A DNA stretch of 64,000 bases from Brucella cytisi. Its GTDB lineage: Bacteria > Pseudomonadota > Alphaproteobacteria > Rhizobiales > Rhizobiaceae. Made by a program: the position numbers and the translations under genes. The notes beneath the pieces are model-generated. The model was not told where the DNA came from. It was given only the letters and a program-made list of their open reading frames with translations, and ran no database searches. This document shows, in pieces, positions 1-8,578 of this stretch (position 1 is the stretch's first letter; every line of letters starts with the position of its first letter). The stretch is taken from positions 434,001 through 498,000 of the forward strand of contig JAAVLQ010000001.1 of assembly GCA_012103075.1 (NCBI GenBank). The letters run 5' to 3'.

Positions 1-7
1 ATATCGC

Positions 8-36
8 AACCCGCCTGATCCGGCGGGTTATTCTTT
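8..36 (+). terminator. Rho-independent terminator of a gene left of the window
   Basis: Perfect 8-bp stem AACCCGCC (8-15) and GGCGGGTT (22-29) with a 6-base loop, followed by ATTCTTT. No gene end is visible before it, so it presumably closes a plus-strand gene that lies outside the window. Confidence 0.7.
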
Positions 37-85
37 GCGTGTTTCAAGCACAGGCGCGAAACGATTTCGCGCGGTATGATACTTG

Positions 86-125
86 AAAAAACAACGGCGT
101 AGAGCGGTTTGCGCCGCTCTACGCC
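86..125 (-). terminator. Terminator of the LysR gene, containing its stop codon
   Basis: Perfect 12-bp inverted repeat GGCGTAGAGCGG (96-107) and CCGCTCTACGCC (114-125). Read on the minus strand it is followed by GTTGTTTTTT. The TAG stop of the LysR gene (119-121) lies inside the stem, so the end of the coding sequence is part of the terminator. Confidence 0.8.
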
Positions 126-1033
126 AAAGTCTCGCGGATCAGCCGCTGGCAGCGCTCTGTCATGAAATCGATGATCAGACGGACTTTCGGGTCCTGAAAG
201 CGCTTGTGCGGGTAGATCGCTGCGAGCTGAATCGGCGCAGGCGGCGTGCTTTCGAGGATGGGAACAAGTCGTCCGTCGCGGATATATTCCTTCACTTCGA
301 ACAGCGGCTTGTTGATGATGCCGCGCCCGCCGAGCGCCCATTGCGTCAATACGTCGCCGTCATCCGAGTCATATGGTCCGGTGACTTCGAATTTGCGCAG
401 ACCTTCCGCCGTTTGCAGTGACCAGAAATATTCCTTTGAGCCCGGAAACCGCAGCAGAAGGCAGTCATGTTTGTCGCCAAGCAACTCGTCAGGAGACTGC
501 GGGACTCCGTGTTTCTCGAGATATGCGGGCGCTGCACAGATCACGCGCTCGCAATTCATGATGCCGCGCATACGCAGGTTTGAATTCTCCAGAACACCGA
601 GCTTGAAAGCCACATCGACGCCTTCGCTCATGATATCGACTTCATGATCGGAGAGGCGAAGCCGTACTTCGATGTCCGGATATTTGTCGTGAAACTCCGG
701 AATTCCCGATGCGATCAGCCGTCTGCCGAAGCCAAGCGGGGCGGTGATGCGAATCGATCCCTTCGGATTTTTCGCGAGTTCCGCCACGGCAGCTTCCGCT
801 TCATCCACGGCTTCAAGGATTTTCAATGCACCGTCATAGAATACGCGACCGTGTTCGGTCGGCGTAAGTTTGCGCGTCGTCCGGTTGAAGAGCCTGACAC
901 CCGTGTGCTTCTCCAACTCCTTGATTCGATTGCTTGCAACTGCTGGCGATGCCCGCTGGTCGCGACCCGCCGCAGATAGATTTCCCAATTCGACAACGCG
1001 CACAAAAACGCGCAGATTATCAAGATATGACAT
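119..1033 (-). CDS. LysR-family transcriptional regulator (CrgA-like)
   Basis: A 304-residue DNA-binding regulator of ordinary LTTR length. Residues about 1-60 form the winged HTH (start MSYLDNLRVFVRVVELGNLS, then ...RIKELEKHTGVRLFNRTTRKLTPTEHG). Residues about 90-300 match the periplasmic-binding-like effector domain. The open frame runs upstream to 1414, but the HTH begins at the ATG at 1033, so the extra 127 residues are not coding. The gene is divergent from puuD with 148 bp between starts, the classic LTTR arrangement, so I infer control of puuD and perhaps the purine block. The effector is unknown. It is one of the few unbroken frames here. Confidence 0.88.
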   Translation of the reverse strand: MSYLDNLRVFVRVVELGNLSAAGRDQRASPAVASNRIKELEKHTGVRLFNRTTRKLTPTEHGRVFYDGALKILEAVDEAEAAVAELAKNPKGSIRITAPLGFGRRLIASGIPEFHDKYPDIEVRLRLSDHEVDIMSEGVDVAFKLGVLENSNLRMRGIMNCERVICAAPAYLEKHGVPQSPDELLGDKHDCLLLRFPGSKEYFWSLQTAEGLRKFEVTGPYDSDDGDVLTQWALGGRGIINKPLFEVKEYIRDGRLVPILESTPPAPIQLAAIYPHKRFQDPKVRLIIDFMTERCQRLIRETLA

Positions 1034-1131
1034 ACGTCCCCTCCACGATTGTCTAGATTTTTTTGAAAGTGCTGGTCGTGATGTGACGTTCCCTGAACCT
1101 GATTCCTTTGGCACATAATGCAACAACGAAC

Positions 1132-1169
1132 AATGGGCTAAGAAACGGCCCCAGAAATGGGCTAAGAAA
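1132..1169. promoter_or_regulatory. Paired 14-bp direct repeats in the lysR-puuD intergenic region
   Basis: AATGGGCTAAGAAA occurs at 1132-1145 and again at 1156-1169, a 24-bp period, just before the ribosome site of puuD (GGGAG, 1171-1175). The copies are identical, lie on one face of the helix to within a fraction of a turn, and sit in the only regulatory gap between the divergent genes. They may bind a regulator or lie in the puuD leader; LysR sites are usually dyads, so the assignment is open. Confidence 0.45.
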
Positions 1170-1181
1170 TGGGAGTGCCTG

Positions 1182-2412
1182 ATGTATGATTTCGCCGTAG
1201 CCGGGACTGGCTGGGCTTCGCAGCGCGGTGGCTGCATGTGATTACCGCGATTGCGTGGATCGGCTCGTCCTTTTACTTCATTGCGCTCGACCTCGGTCTT
1301 CGCCAGCGTCCCGGCTTGCCGGTTGGTGCGCACGGAGAGGAATGGCAGGTCCATGGTGGTGGCTTCTATCACATCCAGAAATATCTGGTTGCGCCAGCCG
1401 AAATGCCGGAGCACCTGACCGGTTCAAATGGGAATCCTACGCCACGTGGCTGTCGGGTTTCACGCTGCTCTGCATCGTCTACTATGCCGGCGCTGATCTC
1501 TACCTGATCGATCCGAACGTGCTTGATGTTTCCGTACCGGTCGCCATCGCGATTTCGATCGGTTCGCTGGCATTCGGTTGGATCGCCTATAACACCATCT
1601 GCAAGCTGATGCTCGGCAAGAGCGATACGCTCCTGATGGTCATCCTTTACTGTATTCTGGTGGTGGTGGCACGGGGTTATACGCATCTTTTACAGGACGT
1701 GCGGCCTTCCTGCATCTCGGTGCCTTCACGGCAACGATCATGTCTGCCAACGTGTTCATGATCATCATCCCGAACCAGAAGATCGTGGTCGCGGATCTGA
1801 TTGCAGGCCGCAAGCCGGACCCGAAATACGGCAAGATCGCCAAGCAGCGTTCGACGCACAACAACTATTTGACGCTGCCTGTTCTGTTCCTGATGCTGTC
1901 GAACCACTATCCGCTGGCTTTCGGAACGCAGTTCAATTGGATCATCGCCTCGCTGGTGTTCCTGATGGGCGTCACAATCCGCCACTGGTTCAATACACAG
2001 CATGCCCGCAAGGGTAGCCCGACCGGACTGGCTGGTAACGGTGATCCTGTTCATCATCATCATCTGGCTGTCGACGGTGCCGAAGATTCTCACTGGTGAG
2101 CCGGAAGAACAGAAGGTCTCGGCATTGCAGCAGTCTTTCATCTCGGACCCGCACTTTGAAAAGTGCGGGATACCGTTATGGGGCGCTGCGCCATGTGCCA
2201 CGCCAAGGAACCCGGCTGGGAAGGCATCATTGCGCCGCCGAAGGGCGTCGTGCTGGACACCGACCGGGATATCGCAGCGCATGCGCGTGAAATCTATTTG
2301 CAGGCAGGCCGTTCGCATGCCATGCCGCCCGCCAATGTCACCGGCGTGAGTGAGGAAGAACGCCAGCTTCTTGCCTCCCCGGTACCAGTCTGCCACGCAG
2401 GGCCCGAAATAA
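1182..2412 (+). CDS. puuD: PuuD-type membrane urate hydroxylase with C-terminal cytochrome c domain
   Basis: Bacterial urate oxidase of the PuuD family: urate to 5-hydroxyisourate, with electrons passed to a fused cytochrome c. Reassembled across frames it has about 410 residues. The N-terminal part has many membrane segments (e.g. WLHVITAIAWIGSSFYFIAL, the stretch around IVYYAGADLYLID, LVTVILFIIIIWLS). The C-terminal domain carries the haem motif CAMCH near 2190 and an axial-Met region (SHAMPPANVTG). The ATG at 1182 follows GGGAG. Frame breaks occur near 1205, 1425, 1685, 2025, 2165 and 2385, several clearly one missing G or one extra C, while conserved residues are kept. I read them as sequencing errors. 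It is followed after 14 bases by guanine deaminase. Confidence 0.85.
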
Positions 2413-2426
2413 GGACCACCACTAAA

Positions 2427-3732
2427 ATGACCAAGCTTCTGATCCGCGGCCGTGTGCTGACCTTTCGTGACGAGCCGCAGAGCCTCGATGACAATACTGC
2501 TTATCGCTATATCGAAGACGGCGCTGTTCTTGTCGAAGATGGCCGCATCCTGCGCCGGGAGACTATGCTGAAGTCAGTGCCGAGGCTGGTAGCGACGTCA
2601 ATGTCGCCGACCATCGCCCGCACCTGATTCTGCCCGGTTTCATCGATACGCATATCCATTATCCGCAGACGCAGGTAGTCGCTTCCTACGCAGCCAATCT
2701 GCTGGAGTGGCTCAACACCTATACGTTCGTCGCTGAACAGAAATTCGCCGACGAGCAGCATGCGGAATTCATTGCGGAGCGCTTCCTAGACGAGCTGATT
2801 CGCCACGGCACCACCACGGCGGTTGCTTATTGCTCTGTGCATCCACAGAGCGTCGATGCCTATTTCCGCGCCTCACAACATCGCAACATGCGCATGCTCG
2901 GTGGCAAGGTAATGATGGATCGCAATGCGCCGCCAGCACTCTGTGACACGGCACAGTCCGGTTATGACGATACGAAGGCGCTGATTGCGCGCTGGCAGGG
3001 CAAGGGCCGCCTTGATTATGTGATCACGCCGCGTTTTGCCATTACGTCCACGCCGGAGCAGCTTGAGGCAAGCCGGGCGCTTGTCCGTGAGCATCCCGGC
3101 AGCTACATCCAGACGCATCTTTCGGAAAATCACGACGAAATCTCTTTCACCAAGTCGCTTTACCCGCAAGCGCCGGATTATCTTGGCATTTACGAGCATT
3201 ACGGCCTGTTAGGCGACAAAACTCTGCTCGGACACTCGATCCACCACGGAACCACGCGAAGTGCGCGTCATGGCGGAAACCGGCTCGGTGGCAGTCTTCT
3301 GCCCGACCTCCAACCTGTTCCTCGGTTCGGGCCTTTTCGACCGCGACCGCCTGAAAGCGTCAGGCGTGCGTATGGCGGTGGCGACCGATGTCGGTGGCGG
3401 CACAAGTTTCTCCATGCTGCGCACTATGGATGAGGGGCTACAAGGTCCTCCAGCTGCGCGAACAGCGTCTGAACCCGTTCCAGTCCTTCTACATGATGAC
3501 GCTGGGCAATGCCCGTGCGCTGTTGATGGAAGACAAGATCGGTACCCTCGATGAGGGCACGGAAGCAGATATCGTGGTGCTGGATTCATCGGCCACATCG
3601 CCAATGCGGCTTCGCATGGCGGCTGGCGCGACGCTGGAGCAGGAACTGTTCCTGTTGCAGACGCTGGGCGATGACCGTGCCATCGCCGAAACCTATGTGG
3701 CCGGGAAGCCGCTCAAGGCCGAACTGGCCTGA
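2427..3732 (+). CDS. guaD: Guanine deaminase
   Basis: Amidohydrolase that converts guanine to xanthine and ammonia in the cytoplasm. About 434 residues after correction. The metal motif HxH is in PGFIDTHIHYPQTQ (near 2640), the typical EFxEQHAxF-like region follows (VAEQKFADEQHAEF), then HGTTTA, the HLSEN metal histidine region (near 3115), H in LLGHSIH, and ATDVGGGTSFSML close to the catalytic Asp. The start ATG 2427 lies 14 bases after the puuD stop. Breaks near 2562, 3243 and 3435. Xanthine dehydrogenase, which would join this step to urate, is not in the window. Confidence 0.87.
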
Positions 3733-3791
3733 TTACCCCAATCCTTGGAGGAGGATGCCCCGTGGCGGAGCGATTCGCCGCGGGTCTTTTG

Positions 3792-4610
3792 TTAAAATTC
3801 TTCCGGGCGTTTGCCGCCCATGGCACGGGTCAGGTCGTCGGCGGTGGAGCGGATCAGCGGCCCGAATTCCTCAAGCCTCTTTTTCGGCAAGCGCACCGCG
3901 GGGCCGGAAACGGAAATGCCGGCAATCGCCTCGCCATATTCATTGAAGATGGGAGCTGCGATGCAGCACATGCCGAGCGTGTGTTCCTCGTCGTCGACAG
4001 ACCAGCCACGGGTGCGGGTTGCCTGAATGTCTTTCAATAGCGCGGGCAGGCTGTCGAGCGTGCGCTGCGTGAAATGTTCAAGCGTGCGACCCGAAAGCGC
4101 GTGCGCGATTTTCCTTGTCCGACCGGTGGACAGTATGGCCTTGCCGATGCCGGATGCGTGGATGGGGCCGCGGCGTCCGGGGCGGAAAAAGGCACGCATC
4201 GGTGCATGGCTTTCGATCTGCGAGATAAACACGACATCACCGCCGTCCTCGACGCCGATATTGGCGGTTTCGCCACTCGTTTCCATCAATGTCTTGAGAT
4301 AAGGCCGCGCCAGAATGCCGAGCTTGCGGAACCGGCGAAAGGCATTGCCGATTTCGAAAGCCTTGACACCGATTGTCCAGTCTCCACTTTCCGTGTCGTG
4401 GGAAACCATACCATGATTGGCAAGCGAGGACAGAAGGCGGTGCACGGTGGAGGGCGCCATGCCGCTCTCATCTGCAAGGTCGGTCAATGTCGAACCGTCA
4501 TTCTCGGCAATCAATGCCAACAGCTTCAAGCTTCGATCCAGAACCTGCACAGAGGAGGGCGTTGCGTTTTCCGCTGCCTTGCGGCCCCGCTTCGCCTTTG
4601 TCTGTTCCAT
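3792..4610 (-). CDS. IclR-family transcriptional regulator, probable repressor of the glyoxylate genes
   Basis: A 272-residue IclR-type protein. Residues about 25-85 form the winged HTH (VQVLDRSLKLLALIAENDG, then MAPSTVHRLLSSLANHGMV). Residues about 100-265 form the effector domain (GxxxHASGIGKAILS, GWSVDDEEHTLGMCCIAAPIF, AGISVSGP). ATG 4610 is preferred to the GTG just upstream. It is divergent from gcl and shares a 282-bp intergenic region holding two IclR-like palindromes. By analogy with AllR and other glyoxylate-sensing IclR proteins I infer that it represses gcl-hyi-glxR and is relieved by glyoxylate or a related acid. The frame is intact. Confidence 0.85.
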   Translation of the reverse strand: MEQTKAKRGRKAAENATPSSVQVLDRSLKLLALIAENDGSTLTDLADESGMAPSTVHRLLSSLANHGMVSHDTESGDWTIGVKAFEIGNAFRRFRKLGILARPYLKTLMETSGETANIGVEDGGDVVFISQIESHAPMRAFFRPGRRGPIHASGIGKAILSTGRTRKIAHALSGRTLEHFTQRTLDSLPALLKDIQATRTRGWSVDDEEHTLGMCCIAAPIFNEYGEAIAGISVSGPAVRLPKKRLEEFGPLIRSTADDLTRAMGGKRPEEF

Positions 4611-4715
4611 CACCGTCTCGAATCCCGCCTAAACTCAGGAATTACCACTATCGCATCCATTGCTACTCGGAAAGGCACCGGCGGATTATCTCCTTTCCGT
4701 TGAAAATCTTTATTT

Positions 4716-4776
4716 CCATATAATGGTATGCATTTCCATTTTTGATATTAGTTTTCGTAAATGGAGATGAATTCCA
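4716..4776. promoter_or_regulatory. Two IclR-type operator candidates upstream of gcl
   Basis: TGGAGATGAATTCCA (4762-4776) matches the E. coli IclR consensus TGGAAATNATTTCCA at 12 of 14 fixed positions. TGGTATGCATTTCCA (4724-4738) matches at 11 of 14 and overlaps the 11-bp perfect palindrome CCATATAATGG (4716-4726). The two 15-mers are 38 bp apart start to start and lie between the iclR-type gene and gcl, where an autoregulating repressor would bind. Confidence 0.55.
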
Positions 4777-4780
4777 CCAA

Positions 4781-4824
4781 GCATTTCCAGCAAAAGTGCG
4801 TAAGCGTTTTGCGTCTGGAAATGC
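4781..4824. repeat. Intergenic hairpin repeat, copy 1 (single hairpin)
   Basis: Perfect 10-bp arms GCATTTCCAG (4781-4790) and CTGGAAATGC (4815-4824) enclose a second pairing GCAAAA/TTTTGC. The core CAAAAGTGCG...GTTTTGCG is shared with elements at 22091, 30103 and 35894. It sits in the leader of gcl, directly after the second IclR-like site. Confidence 0.75.
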
Positions 4825-4892
4825 GTGAGAAAAGAAACAAGGCGGCACTAGCCGTTCCTCAGGAACGGGCGCCGCTTGAGGAGGGAGCCGTC

Positions 4893-6672
4893 ATGGCCAG
4901 AATGCGTGCAGTCGATGCAGCCGTGCTTGTGCTGGAAAGAGAAGGGATCAATTGTGCTTTCGGAGTACCGGGCGCAGCGATCAATCCATTTTATTCGGCG
5001 ATGAAAGCGCGCGGCTCGATCCGCCACGTACTGGCGCGTCATGTCGAGGGTGCTTCGCATATGGCCGAGGCTATACCCGCGCAAAGCATGGCAATATCGG
5101 CCTGTGCATCGGTACATCTGGTCCAGCCGGAACGGACATGATTACGGGCCTCTACTCGGCATCCGCCGATTCAATTCAATCCTCTGCGTTACAGGCGGCC
5201 CCTCGTGCGCGCCTCGACAAAGAGGACTTTCAGGCAGTCGATATTGCCAAGATCGCAGCCCCCGTTACCAAATGGGCGGTCACGGTCATGGAACCGGCGT
5301 TGGTTCCTTACGTCTTCCAGAAGGCGTTTCACATCATGAAGTCGGGCCGTCCCGGCCCGGTGCTGATCGATCTGCCGATCGATGTCCAGCTTGCCGAAAT
5401 CGAGTTTGACATCGATACTTACCAGCCGATGGAGGCTTACAAGCCAGCAGCAACACGCGCGCAGGCCGAAAAGGCACTCGCCATGCTGAACGAGGCGGAG
5501 CGACCGCTGATCGTTGCTGGCGGCGGCGTCATCAATGCAGACGCGTCCGATCTTCTGGTCGAGTTCGCCGAAATCACCGGCATACCGGTCATCCCGACCC
5601 TGATGGGCTGGGGCGTCATTCCTGATGATCATCGCCTGATGGCAGGTATGTGCGGTTTGCAGACCTCGCACCGTTATGGCAATGCCAGTCTGCTGGCCTC
5701 AGATGTCGTTATCGGCATCGGCAACCGCTGGGCAAACCGTCATACGGGTAATGTCGACACCTATAAAAAGATCGCAAGTTCATCCATATCGACATTGAGC
5801 CGACGCAGATCGGTCGTGTCTTCGCACCGGACTTCGGTATCGTTTCTGATGCAGGCAAGGCGCTGAAGCTGCTGCTCGACGTTGCGACTGAATGGAAGTC
5901 TGCAGGCAAGCTGCGCGACTGGTCGGACTGGGCCAAGGAATGTGGCGAACGCAAGCGCACCATGTTGCGCAAGACGCATTTCGATCAAACGCCGCTCAAG
6001 CCGCAACGTGTTTATGAGGAAATGAACAAGGCGTTCGGTCGCGATACCTGCTATGTCACGACCATCGGCCTCAGCCAGATCGCGGGAGCGCAGTTTCTGC
6101 ATGTCTATCGTCCGCGCAACTGGATAAATTGCGGTCAGGCCGGCCCGCTTGGCTGGACGCTACCAGCAGCGCTCGGCGTGCGTGCCGCCGATCCCGATCG
6201 TCCGATCGTTGCGCTTTCCGGGGACTATGATTTCCAGTTCATGATCGAGGAACTGGCGGTCGGTGCACAGCACAAGCTGCCCTACATTCATGTAGTCGTG
6301 AACAATTCCTATCTCGGCCTTATCCGTCAGGCGCAGCGTGGCTTCAACATGGATTTCGAGGTGAGCCTCGCCTTCGACAACATCAATGCCGATGGCGACG
6401 CGGAAAAGGGCTATGGCGTTGATCACGTAGCTGTCGCCGAGGGTCTCGGTTGCAAGGCGATCCGGGTTCGCAGCCCCAACCAGTTTGCCGAAAGTTTTGA
6501 ACAGGCAAAAGCGCTTATGGCGGAGCATCAGGTGCCGGTGGTTCTGGAATTCATTCTGGAACGCGTTACCAATATCTCCATGGGTGTAGATATCGATCAG
6601 GTTGTCGAATTCGAGGAACTGGCCGAACGTGGCGAAGATGCACCGACCGCCATCGCGGCGTTGCTGGATTAA
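4893..6672 (+). CDS. gcl: Glyoxylate carboligase (tartronate-semialdehyde synthase)
   Basis: ThDP- and FAD-binding enzyme that joins two glyoxylates into tartronate semialdehyde and CO2. Corrected length about 593 residues, equal to E. coli Gcl, and alignable from memory along its whole length ([17 protein letters not shown] start, [66 protein letters not shown]). Val51 in ARHVEGASH is kept; Gcl has Val where other ThDP enzymes have the catalytic Glu. The ThDP/Mg region is GDYDFQF...NNSYLG. The start follows GAGGAGGGAG. Breaks near 5070, a compensating pair near 5180-5205, and one at 5778. Confidence 0.93.
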
Positions 6673-6729
6673 GAGCAATTCCCGGTTTTGTCCGCAATTG
6701 CGCAAATAGAGAATTATAAGGAGGCGAAA

Positions 6730-7526
6730 ATGCCGAGATTTGCAGCCAATCTCACAATGCTTTTCAATGAAGTGCCTTTCATGGACCGCTTCGCACTGGC
6801 CGCAAAGGCCGGGTTCACCGGAGTGGAATATCTCTTCCCTTATGAGTTTAACCGCCATGAGCTGAAGGCAGCACTGACCAAACATAATCTGGCGCAGGTC
6901 CTGCACAATCTGCCAGCAGGCAACTGGGCTGGCGGCGAGCGCGGCATCGCGGTTCTGCCGGATCGCGTCGATGATTTCCGGCGAGGCGTGGCTGATGCCA
7001 TCGACTATGCCACCACGCTCAATTGCTCGCAGGTCAACTGCCTTTCCGGTATTGCGCCGCAGGGTGTCGATCCAGACGTCTTGCGTGCCACTTTCGTCAG
7101 CAATCTGCGTCTGGCCGCAAAGGAACTGGGCAAGCATGGCATTCGCCTGCTGATCGAGCCGATCAATCACTATGACATTCCGGGCTTCTACCTCAACACA
7201 GTGGAGCAGGCAGTTTCGATCATTGACGAAGTGGGCAGCAACAACCTGTTCATCCAGTACGACCTCTACCATCAGCAGCGGACACGCGGAGAACTGGTTG
7301 CAACGTACGAACGCTACAAGCCGCTGATTGCCCATGTTCAGCTTGCCGACAATCCGGGCCGCAATGAGCCGGGCACCGGTGAGATCAATTATCCGAACGT
7401 GTTCGAAGCACTGAAAAAAACGCCGGGTACAAGGGCTGGATCGGCTGCGAATACAAGCCGAAGACCACCACTGAAGAAGGCCTCGGCTGGTTCAGGAACC
7501 ATGAAGCCGAACGGCTTACTGCGTAA
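6730..7526 (+). CDS. hyi: Hydroxypyruvate isomerase
   Basis: TIM-barrel isomerase that interconverts tartronate semialdehyde and hydroxypyruvate. About 265 residues after correction. Seen: [61 protein letters not shown] (metal Glu), [27 protein letters not shown] lost base near 7420 diverts the frame; the proper ending ([18 protein letters not shown]...) stops at TAA 7524-7526, 19 bases before the stop of the shifted frame. AAGGAGG lies 7 bases before ATG 6730. It is third in the gcl operon. Confidence 0.9.
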
Positions 7527-7568
7527 AGAATGGCTGACCGCATAAATTTGATTAGGGGAGTAAGCGAA

Positions 7569-8451
7569 ATGGCCAAGATAGGCTTCATCGGACTGGGAAT
7601 CATGGGCACGCCGATGGCGCGTCATTTGCAGGATGCGGGACACCAGCTCTTCACCTCCCGGTTCAATCCCCACCGCGTCAGGAGCTGATCGACAACGGTC
7701 TGCAAATTCTGGAGACGCCGAAGGCTGTTACCGAAGAGTGCGACACCGTTATCCTCATGCTTCCGGATACACCGCAGGTGGCCGAGGTTATCTTCGGTGA
7801 GGGCGGCGCGATCGGTGGTCTCGGCAAAGGCAAGTTGCTCATCGACATGAGCTCGATTTCCCCATCGAGACGAAAGAATTTGCGAGGAAGGTTCGCGCAA
7901 CGGGCGGCGAATATGTCGATGCGCCGGTTTCAGGCGGTGAAGTCGGCGCGAAGAATGCCAGCCTCTCCATCATGGCAGGCGGCTCTCAGGAATCGTTCGA
8001 CCGCGCTCTGCCGCTCCTGAAGCTCATGGGCAAGAACATCACGCTTGTTGGCGATTGCGGTGATGGCCAGACGACCAAGGTTGCAAACCAGATCATCGTC
8101 GCGCTCAACATTGAGGCCGTCGCCGAAGCGCTGGTTTTCGCTTCCAAGGCAGGCGCAGACCCGGCAAAGGTGCGCGAAGCCCTGATGGGTGGCTTTGCAT
8201 CGTCCCGCATTCTCGAAGTACATGGCGAACGTATGATCAAGCGCACTTTCGATCCGGGTTTCCGCATTTCGCTGCACCAGAAGGACTTGAACCTTGCGTT
8301 GCAAGGCGCAAAGGCCCTCGGGGTTTCGCTGCCGAACACGGCCACGGCACAGGAACTGTTCAATTCCTGCGCTGCGCATGGCGATGATGGCCTCGACCAT
8401 TCGGGTCTGGTGCGTGCTCTGGAGCGGATGGCGAACCACGACGTCGCCTAG
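7569..8451 (+). CDS. glxR: Tartronate semialdehyde reductase (2-hydroxy-3-oxopropionate reductase)
   Basis: NAD(P)H-dependent beta-hydroxyacid dehydrogenase reducing tartronate semialdehyde to D-glycerate. About 293 residues. Rossmann start MAKIGFIGLGIMGTPMA, substrate loop DAPVSGGEVGAKNASLSIM, catalytic Lys region GDGQTTKVANQIIVALN, and the late KDLNLALQGAK motif are all present. Breaks near 7655 and 7857 (CCCATCGAGACG, one base missing) split it in three frames. A ribosome site GGGGAG precedes ATG 7569. Confidence 0.91.
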
Positions 8452-8483
8452 ATTTGGGCCTGACTTCTCTGGAGGGAGAGGGT

Positions 8484-8520
8484 GGAGCTGGCTGCTTGGA
8501 GGAGGTGGCCGGCTCCATTG
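8484..8520 (+). terminator. Hairpin after glxR, possible terminator or attenuator before the glycerate kinase gene
   Basis: Arms GGAGCTGGC (8484-8492) and GCCGGCTCC (8508-8516), one G-U pair, followed by ATTGATTTTAT. It separates glxR from the glycerate kinase gene, so the kinase may be only partly cotranscribed with gcl-hyi-glxR. Confidence 0.5.
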
Positions 8521-8578
8521 ATTTTATATCCCGGGCGGGGAATAGTGCCGCCGTAAACGAGCCAGCATCGGGAATCTC

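Noticed and set aside
1034-1414. 127-residue N-terminal extension of the LysR frame
   Set aside because: The HTH of LysR proteins begins at the very N-terminus, ATG 1033 gives standard length, and the extension overlaps puuD on the other strand.
2041-2080. CATCATCATC run as a microsatellite
   Set aside because: It encodes the Ile-rich membrane helix LFIIIIWLS of PuuD and is explained by coding.
1182-3732. Reading puuD and guaD as decayed pseudogenes
   Set aside because: The same kind and density of break occurs in essential genes; motifs on both sides of each break are intact.
6160-7335. 391-codon minus-strand frame across gcl and hyi
   Set aside because: It lies antisense to conserved coding sequence, has no recognisable domain, and reflects the high G+C codon pattern.
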